Shown here: one piece after another, positions 58,615 to 64,000 of the stretch | Layout: each line of letters opens with the position of its first letter | Numbering within the stretch: position 1 is the first letter of the stretch | DNA from: DASRDB01 sp035652815 | Lineage (GTDB): Bacteria; Chloroflexota; Ktedonobacteria; Ktedonobacterales; Ktedonobacteraceae | DNA: 64,000 bases | Assembly (NCBI GenBank): GCA_035652815.1 | Contig: DASRDB010000003.1 | Location: forward strand, 879,767-943,766 | Reading direction: 5' to 3' | Program-made: the position numbers and the translations under genes | The notes under the pieces: generated by a model | The model's database searches: none | The model's input: the letters and a program-made list of their open reading frames with translations, nothing else | Told to the model about the DNA's origin: nothing

Positions 58615-59307
58615 TCAACCTTCTAGAATGGCAACCGCTCGGACTGGTGAGCCTGTACCATTACGAATACGCAGGGGAAAACCGGCAAAGGTGAAACGCT
58701 TGCCCACCACCTGGTCAAGATTGGCAAGATTCTCGAAATGCGTGATGCCGCGCGCCCTGCACATCATATGGCAGGGGTAAGTCCGGCTGATGGGATTATC
58801 CGGGCTGGGCGAGTCCACCCCAAAGGTTTTGACGCCGTGTTCGACCAGCCAGTTACTCCCCACTTCATCCAGGCCGGGATACTGGCTCAGATAGTCCCTG
58901 CTACCATGATAACGATTGTAGGTAGCAGTATACAGCAGCAAGATATCTCCCCGGCGTAGATCAGCTCCCGAACGGGAAAGAGCCAGATCGAGGTCTTCTG
59001 AGGTGATATATGTCTGGGGTTCCTTAAAGGAGACATCGATACAGGTAGCCGGGCCGTAGAAAAGTTCCAGCGACATCTGATCGATGGATGGGGCCTCCGG
59101 GCGCGGATCGAGGTGGCTGAGCGCGTCAACATGTGTGGGGCCGTGATCGCTCATGAGTAATCCGCGAGATTGATAAGAGAAGCCGCCCTCGAAGTTCTTG
59201 CGCGTCTCCTCATGCGAATGGTGTTCCCACACCACCGTCTTGAGGTGGCCTGGATACACAAACATGCCCTGGTAAATTTCCTGTGACAGGTCGATCAAAC
59301 GAGTCAT
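58615..59307 (-). CDS. cyclase family (KynB-like) metal-dependent hydrolase
   Basis: A 230-residue member of the cyclase/arylformamidase family, zinc or manganese amidohydrolases. The metal site SDHGPTHVDALSHLD (family HxxTHxDxxxH) is near residue 55. Other enzymes of the family are kynurenine formamidase and ring-opening hydrolases such as isatin hydrolase. Start ATG 59307 has GGAGG 7 bases away; ATG 59313 is too close. It is the last gene of an operon with a molybdenum hydroxylase, suggesting hydrolysis of a cyclic amide formed by it (inference). Confidence 0.88.
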   Translation of the reverse strand: MTRLIDLSQEIYQGMFVYPGHLKTVVWEHHSHEETRKNFEGGFSYQSRGLLMSDHGPTHVDALSHLDPRPEAPSIDQMSLELFYGPATCIDVSFKEPQTYITSEDLDLALSRSGADLRRGDILLLYTATYNRYHGSRDYLSQYPGLDEVGSNWLVEHGVKTFGVDSPSPDNPISRTYPCHMMCRARGITHFENLANLDQVVGKRFTFAGFPLRIRNGTGSPVRAVAILEG

Positions 59308-59346
59308 GGTCATGCCTCCAAATAAACATTGCCCACCGCTCTACCA

Positions 59347-61761
59347 TCACACTCCCTGGCGTGCCTGAGCCTCTTTGACCCAGCGAACGATCTTTTCGGG
59401 AGTAATTGGCATTTCGTTGATCTTGACCCCGAACGGCTTCAGCGCATCCTCAATGGCGCTGGTGACAGCCGGGGGCGCGACCATGCGCCCGCCTTCGCCT
59501 CCGCCTTTGACCCCATACACCGTGAATGGCGATGGCGTCACGTGGTGGTAGACCTCGATGTTCGGCACATCGTTTGAGGAGGGCAGCAGGTAATCGACGA
59601 AGGTAGAGGTCAAATTCTGTCCATCCGGGCCGTAGCGCACCTCTTCCAGCAGCGTCAGGCCGATGCCCTGGGCAATTCCGCCGCGAATCTGCCCTTGCAG
59701 GGAGCGGGGATTCACGACCGTACCGACATCGTGAACCGCTACGTATTTCTTGAACGTCACCGCGCCCGTATCAATATCCACCTCGACGGCGACCAGGTGC
59801 GCCGCATGTCCCATAATCGGGTAGAACGCTCCCAGGTCTTTGCGGTCGTCGCTCGGCTTGGTGGTGTAGGGATGATCGTAAGTGAACGTTCCTTCGAGGC
59901 CGCTCTCCATGCCGGGAGGCAGATCAAGTTTGTACCAATACGCTCGCATACCAATATCGGCAAGGCTAACGGAAGACGAGGGCGAACCTTTGACGCGCAC
60001 ATGACCGGCGACCATCTCCAGGTCGTCGGGGCTGGCTTCGAGCATATGCGCGGCAATCTTGAAAATTTTATCTTTCAAGCGCGCCGCTGCTCCATGCACC
60101 GCGCCGGAGAGCATCACGGTCATGCGACTGCCGCCGGGTCCTGCTCCGGGAAGGGCATGCGCGGAACTATCATAGGTCACGTTGACCTCGGATGGATCAA
60201 TGCTCAGTTCCTCGGCCACAACTTGCGCCACAACAGTTTCGGGACTGTTCCCCCAGAACGGCGAGAACATAGTTACGGTAACGCCGCCTGTGGGGCCGAC
60301 CCCGATACGCACGCTCTCCGGCGTCGAGTTGAGGCCGGTCGCAGGTCCTGGATTATGGAACCAGAATTCGGTCGAGCTATAGGTGCTGCGCTGCTGCGCC
60401 GTTGCCAGACCGATGCCAAGATAGCGACCTTCCTGCCGCGCACGCGCCTGCTCCTCACGCCAGGCATCGAGATCGAAGCGTTCTAGCGCCATGTTCAACA
60501 CGCCGGGATAGTTGCCGCTATCGTAGATGTTGCCAGTCGGCATCTTGTAGGGGAACTGGTCCGGCTGGATGAAGTTGCGGCGGCGTATTTCAACCCGGTC
60601 AATACCAACGACCTCGGCTGCGGCGTCTACCAGACGCTCCAGCACCCAGTTACCAACGTCGGACCCGGCTCCGCGAAAGACGGTCTGCTGGTTCTTATTC
60701 GTCAGCACAGCCTTGATACCTGTCTCAACGCTTCTAATAGTATAGGGGCCGGTGATCTGAGCCATCATATTGGTATTGCCGGTGATGGCGAAGATAAAAT
60801 ACGCGCCGTAGTCATCGATGGTATGCAGGCGCAGGCTCAGAAATTTACCGTCCTTTGTCACCGCGAGCTTTGCATCGTAGATGCGATCAGGTCCTTGCGA
60901 GTCATTCGCGGTGAGGTTATCGAGGCGGTCCTCCATAAACTTGACCGGACGGCCCGTTACCTTGGAGAGCGCGCCCGCGATGCCGATAGTCTTGCCCAGG
61001 AAGTGCTTGCTGCCAAAACTGCCGCCGGTATACATGGGGTAAAAGTTGAGCTTGTGCGGCGGAATCTTGAGCATGCCGGACATCACCCAGGAAGCCGAGT
61101 TCAGCATATTGGTGTTCGACCAGATCTCCATAGTTCCTCTGGCCGGATCATAGGAGCAGACCGCGCCGTTCGGCTCCATAGGCGCGGCTGTGGCGCGTGG
61201 CCAGCGCAAACGTCGCTCGATGATATGGTCGGCCTGGGCAAAGTCGCCATCCACATCTCCAAAGGTGAAAACGTGATCGTAGACGACGTTCGTGCCGAGG
61301 TTTTCATGAACCAGGGGCGCATCCGGCTGCATGCCGCTTACCGCGTCCGCCACCACGGGCAGGGGTTCCCACTCGATCTCAATCAGATCGAGCGCATCCT
61401 CCGCGATATAGCGGCTCTCGGCAGCGACGGCCACCACTGCCTCGCCCACATAGCGCACCTTTTCAATAGCGATGGCATGTTCTACAACTGGCTCCGCGCA
61501 GAAGGCTGGCACCGGGCCAATCACCTCGGCGGCCTCCTTTCCAGTGAGAACGGCATATACGCCAGGCAGTTCGCGGGCAGCTCTCGTGTCGATGAAGAGA
61601 ATGCGCGCGTGGGCATAGGGACTGCGCAGTACGGCGGCGTGCAGCATGCCCGCAACCTTGAAATCATTGATATAGGTGGCATGGCCCATCAACAAGGAGG
61701 GGTCTTCACGCCGCTTGATGTCCTTGCCTATCCATGCGCGCTCATTCGCTGTAGTTGTCAT
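59347..61761 (-). CDS. molybdopterin-binding large subunit, xanthine dehydrogenase family
   Basis: An 804-residue catalytic subunit of a molybdenum hydroxylase. N-terminal GKDIKRREDPSLLMGHATYINDF (cut) and the Mo-cofactor segments GGSFGSKHFLGK, TVFRGAGSDVGNW, GAGPGGSRMT and KGGGEGG with its catalytic Glu are present. Form I CO dehydrogenases carry a Cys-Ser-Phe active loop; here the place reads FRGAGSD, so it is not a CO dehydrogenase, and the usual Arg of AYRGAGR is Ser. Start 61761 has AAGGAG 9 bases upstream. FeS and FAD subunits are directly upstream in the operon. Confidence 0.9.
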   Translation of the reverse strand: MTTTANERAWIGKDIKRREDPSLLMGHATYINDFKVAGMLHAAVLRSPYAHARILFIDTRAARELPGVYAVLTGKEAAEVIGPVPAFCAEPVVEHAIAIEKVRYVGEAVVAVAAESRYIAEDALDLIEIEWEPLPVVADAVSGMQPDAPLVHENLGTNVVYDHVFTFGDVDGDFAQADHIIERRLRWPRATAAPMEPNGAVCSYDPARGTMEIWSNTNMLNSASWVMSGMLKIPPHKLNFYPMYTGGSFGSKHFLGKTIGIAGALSKVTGRPVKFMEDRLDNLTANDSQGPDRIYDAKLAVTKDGKFLSLRLHTIDDYGAYFIFAITGNTNMMAQITGPYTIRSVETGIKAVLTNKNQQTVFRGAGSDVGNWVLERLVDAAAEVVGIDRVEIRRRNFIQPDQFPYKMPTGNIYDSGNYPGVLNMALERFDLDAWREEQARARQEGRYLGIGLATAQQRSTYSSTEFWFHNPGPATGLNSTPESVRIGVGPTGGVTVTMFSPFWGNSPETVVAQVVAEELSIDPSEVNVTYDSSAHALPGAGPGGSRMTVMLSGAVHGAAARLKDKIFKIAAHMLEASPDDLEMVAGHVRVKGSPSSSVSLADIGMRAYWYKLDLPPGMESGLEGTFTYDHPYTTKPSDDRKDLGAFYPIMGHAAHLVAVEVDIDTGAVTFKKYVAVHDVGTVVNPRSLQGQIRGGIAQGIGLTLLEEVRYGPDGQNLTSTFVDYLLPSSNDVPNIEVYHHVTPSPFTVYGVKGGGEGGRMVAPPAVTSAIEDALKPFGVKINEMPITPEKIVRWVKEAQARQGV

Positions 61762-61783
61762 ACTTGCTCGCTCCTTCCATGAT

Positions 61784-62299
61784 TCAAGCCGTCGTTCCTG
61801 ATGAGGTGGCGGCTGCTGCTTGCTCTCGCATGCTTTGGGCGGCGAGGCGAATCGCGTCAACAATATGCTCATAGCCTGTACAGCGACAAATATTGCCAGA
61901 AAGAGCAGAGCGAATCTCCTCTTCACTTGGGTCGGGATTCTGTTGCAGCAGTTCATACGCAGTCATAAGGAAACCGGGCGTGCAGAATCCACATTGGAGG
62001 CCTTGCTTCTCCCAGAAGGCTTGCTGCAAGGGATGCATCTGGCCGTTCTGCGCCAGCCCCTCGACCGTCATCACCTCGTGATTGTTGGCCTGAACAGCGA
62101 GCAACAGGCAAGCGCGCACGCTTTTCCCGTCCAGCAATACGGTACATGCGCCGCAGCTTCCATGCTCGCAGCCTGCGTTTGTTCCCGTCAGCCCGATATC
62201 TTCGCGAATGACATCCAGCAGCGTGCGGCGCGGTTCGACAAAGAGGCGGTGGGTAGCGCCATTAACAGAAATACGTACCGGCATGAACTCGTCTTCCAT
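61784..62299 (-). CDS. (2Fe-2S)-binding small subunit of the Mo hydroxylase
   Basis: A 171-residue iron-sulfur subunit. The plant-type cluster site is CEHGSCGACTVLLDGKSVRAC (shown here only in part: CEHGSCGAC), and the second cluster site is CGFCTPG plus CRCTGYEHI. It passes electrons from the Mo centre to FAD. Stop of the FAD subunit and this ATG touch each other; the large subunit follows after 22 bases. Complete for the CoxS/XdhC-type family. Confidence 0.94.
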   Translation of the reverse strand: MEDEFMPVRISVNGATHRLFVEPRRTLLDVIREDIGLTGTNAGCEHGSCGACTVLLDGKSVRACLLLAVQANNHEVMTVEGLAQNGQMHPLQQAFWEKQGLQCGFCTPGFLMTAYELLQQNPDPSEEEIRSALSGNICRCTGYEHIVDAIRLAAQSMREQAAAATSSGTTA

Positions 62300-63178
62300 T
62301 TAGCGGTTCCTTTCTGCGCGCTCGGCGGCGAGGACTAAAGCACGTTGCGTTAAAACGCCTGCCAGGTGGCGGCGATAGTCGGCGGAGCCATGAATATCCG
62401 AAGGAGGCTCGTTCAATGCGTTCACAACCGCCCCGGCAGCGTCCCGCCAGGCCTCACGTTCAGGACGTCTGCCCTTGAGCAATGCTTCGGCGGCGCTGGC
62501 TCGCACTGGCGTCTGCCCCACACTGCACAGACCAAGCCGGGCCGAGGCAATCGTGCCATCTTCATCCAGGGAGACGACGGCGGCAACCCCTGCCAGCGCG
62601 TAATCCCCCTCGCGGCGCGCAAATTCTAAAAATGCGCTGCCGCTGCGTGGCGGCAAACCCGGCACGCGCACCTCTGTCAGTATTTCGCCATGCTGCATAC
62701 TGGTTTGAAATGGCCCCTGGTAAAAATCCCTGGCAGCGATGGTACGGCTGCCGGATGCGCTATGCACCTCCATCTCGGCATCCAGGGCCAGCAAAACGGC
62801 GGGCAGTTCCGCTGCTGGGTCAGCATGCGCAACGCTGCCCCCTACAGTACTTCGATTACGAATGGCGGGATGGCCAACATGACGGGCGGCCTCAATTAGC
62901 AGTGGCAGGCGTTTGGCAGCAAGCGAGTTGCGCTCCAGGTCTGCATCACGGGTCATCGCGCCCAGGGCGAGGCCGCCATCCCAGGGACGAACATAGGCGA
63001 GCGAGGAAATCTCATTAAGATCAATCAGTGCGGAGGGCCGTGCCAGGCGCAGGTTCAGCATGGGCATCAGGCTCTGGCCTCCGGCGAGGACGCGCGCGTC
63101 CTCGCCCTGCTCGTCGAGGAGTTGAGCAGCCTCATCGACGCTTTGAGCGAGAAAATAGCGGAAACGTGATGGCTTCAT
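62300..63178 (-). CDS. FAD-binding medium subunit of the Mo hydroxylase
   Basis: A 292-residue FAD subunit (CoxM type). FAD-binding motifs ARVLAGGQSLMPMLNLRLA (near residue 28) and TVGGSVAHADPAAELP (near 110) are intact. Start ATG 63178 follows GGAAGAG; the frame runs further up to 63226 without support. It is the first of the three subunit genes, 78 bases after the VOC gene. Confidence 0.93.
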   Translation of the reverse strand: MKPSRFRYFLAQSVDEAAQLLDEQGEDARVLAGGQSLMPMLNLRLARPSALIDLNEISSLAYVRPWDGGLALGAMTRDADLERNSLAAKRLPLLIEAARHVGHPAIRNRSTVGGSVAHADPAAELPAVLLALDAEMEVHSASGSRTIAARDFYQGPFQTSMQHGEILTEVRVPGLPPRSGSAFLEFARREGDYALAGVAAVVSLDEDGTIASARLGLCSVGQTPVRASAAEALLKGRRPEREAWRDAAGAVVNALNEPPSDIHGSADYRRHLAGVLTQRALVLAAERAERNR

Positions 63179-63256
63179 AACTCTTCCTTTCCGAAGTTTG
63201 CTACGAAACGTCGCGTGAAATACCACCAGGAATAAATGGTGGAGTGCTTCTCTTCT

Positions 63257-63664
63257 TCAGGATGCCCAGACGAAGAGTTCGATGACATAGTCATCTGGAT
63301 CGCAAATATACATTTGCTGAACCCCATCGCCACGCGGTCGCGGCCCGCCAGCGATCTCTACACCCTGCTCACGCAGGTGTTGCATGGCTGCTTCCAGGTC
63401 ATCCACCTCGAAGGCAAGATGCGTTGCGCGCCCAAGCGCCAGTTCATCAGGGGAATATCCTGGGTGCGTGACCTTCGTGCGCCCTTCAACCTGCTCACCG
63501 ATCAGGTGAATCTGAAAATCGTTCCTGGTAAACCAGGCTCCAGGAAAATCAAAGTTCTTGGGGCGGGGAATCTCCTGCATTCCCAACACCTGCGCATAGA
63601 ACCAGCGCGAACGCTCGACATCCTTCACAAGCAGGGCCACATGGTCAGCTTTGCGAATATTCAT
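63257..63664 (-). CDS. VOC family protein (glyoxalase/dioxygenase fold)
   Basis: A 135-residue vicinal-oxygen-chelate protein with two beta-alpha-beta-beta-beta modules: DHVALLVKDVERSRWFYAQVLG at the start and THLAFEVDDLEAAMQHLREQG, then ending MYICDPDDYVIELF. Metal ligands would be the first His (residue 8), the His in THLAF and the Glu in YVIELF. It could be an extradiol-type dioxygenase, isomerase or lyase. Tight operon with hydrolase (20 bases) and Mo-hydroxylase genes. Confidence 0.88.
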   Translation of the reverse strand: MNIRKADHVALLVKDVERSRWFYAQVLGMQEIPRPKNFDFPGAWFTRNDFQIHLIGEQVEGRTKVTHPGYSPDELALGRATHLAFEVDDLEAAMQHLREQGVEIAGGPRPRGDGVQQMYICDPDDYVIELFVWAS

Positions 63665-63684
63665 TCCACTCTCCTCAAAATCTA

Positions 63685-64000
63685 TTAACGCGAAAGCGTC
63701 CCTTCACTCAGAAACGCCAGTAGCGCCTGGTTAAACGCTTCGGCGCGTTCAATATGCGGGCAGTGGCCGCAGCCTGCGAAAACCTCGACGCGGCCCTGAC
63801 CGGCTGCTCTGGCATGGGCAATGGGGATGACAGCATCGACATCTCCCCAGAGAATCAGGAGCGGCTTTGTCCAGCCTGCCAGCATTTCTCTAAAATCGTT
63901 CTGCTGCCTGCCCTCGCCGAAAGCTGCCTCGCTTGTGGCGAGCAGGGCTTCGCGCGCGCCCGGCTGCCAACGCTGCTGGAGAATCTGCTCGACCAGTACC
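63685..64000 (-). CDS. alpha/beta hydrolase, C-terminal part (cut by window edge)
   Basis: The frame stays open to the window end, giving ~104 residues of the C-terminus of an alpha/beta hydrolase. PLLILWGDVDAVIP holds the acid Asp and GCGHCPHIERAEAFNQ the catalytic His; the nucleophile lies outside. The segment resembles C-C bond (meta-cleavage product) hydrolases and esterases used in ring breakdown. It is the most upstream visible gene of the operon. Confidence 0.85.
   Translation of the reverse strand, partial: VLVEQILQQRWQPGAREALLATSEAAFGEGRQQNDFREMLAGWTKPLLILWGDVDAVIPIAHARAAGQGRVEVFAGCGHCPHIERAEAFNQALLAFLSEGTLSR

Noticed and set aside
60823..61782. 319-codon plus-strand frame
   Set aside because: Antisense to the Mo-hydroxylase large subunit.
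59347..63178. Aerobic CO dehydrogenase (coxMSL)
   Set aside because: The large subunit lacks the Cys-Ser-Phe active loop and the neighbours are hydrolases, so a general Mo hydroxylase fits better.

Overview
The window reads as chromosomal DNA of a Ktedonobacteria-type Chloroflexi (inference). Supporting signs are a G+C content that looks a little above 50%, ECF sigma factors paired with repeat-bearing membrane proteins, a Ser/Thr kinase with a multi-pass C-terminus, lipoproteins with beta-propeller-like repeats, long proline/threonine linkers, and many dispersed inverted repeats between genes. No rRNA, tRNA, CRISPR array or intact insertion sequence was recognised.

Layout. 1-4.8 kb: two small membrane proteins, recG, an RRM RNA-binding protein and a small membrane protein. 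4.9-8 kb: a sucrose-use pair, fructokinase plus amylosucrase. 8.2-12.8 kb: housekeeping genes coaD, a coiled-coil protein, yceD, rpmF, fabD, an Asp23/Gls24 protein, nusB and acpP, with consensus sigma-70 promoters at 9518 and 11600. 12.9-15.2 kb: an ECF sigma factor, a small membrane partner, tatA and tatC. 15.3-20.1 kb (minus): a second ECF sigma factor with a repeat-bearing putative anti-sigma protein, an MFS transporter and two membrane/coiled-coil proteins. 20.4-24 kb: small membrane protein, MarC family protein and two tandem rhomboid proteases, the second carrying N-terminal TPR-like repeats. 24.6-25.4 kb: an AT-rich stretch holding what looks like the N-terminal stub of a protein kinase gene. 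25.4-34.8 kb: secreted and surface proteins, two SDR/hydrolase enzymes, a cystathionine gamma-synthase-like enzyme and an L,D-transpeptidase lipoprotein. 34.8-36.5 kb: rpsT behind a strong promoter and a leader terminator, then rplS and rnhB. 36.5-40.7 kb: zinc-ribbon/TPR-like membrane protein, small membrane protein, a TrmH-type rRNA methyltransferase and a Ser-Pro repeat surface protein.

40.7-46.7 kb: a DprE1/DprE2-like pair, thiamine pyrophosphokinase (thiN), and a TPP riboswitch with its own terminator controlling a ThiZ-ThiX-ThiY pyrimidine-precursor ABC transporter. 47-50.5 kb: a surface protein and a Ser/Thr kinase. 50.7-57.4 kb (minus) is the most interesting block: a RecQ-like helicase fused to a phosphoribosyltransferase, a DprA-like protein, an XPB-type helicase and a DUF790/Bax1-type nuclease in one direction. 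They lie behind a consensus promoter whose predicted start site sits inside a 15-bp-arm palindrome. The first two genes resemble the RqlHI/PsyrTA toxin-antitoxin or plasmid-exclusion pair; the XPB-Bax1 pair behind them suggests an extended DNA-processing or defence operon. 57.5-64 kb (minus): a membrane protein, then an operon for a molybdenum hydroxylase (three subunits) with a cyclase-family hydrolase, a VOC protein and a partial alpha/beta hydrolase, probably for breakdown of an unidentified ring compound.

At least three families of inverted-repeat elements (about 75-160 bp) are scattered between genes, and two further 33-35-bp-arm perfect hairpins of unrelated sequence lie at gene ends.
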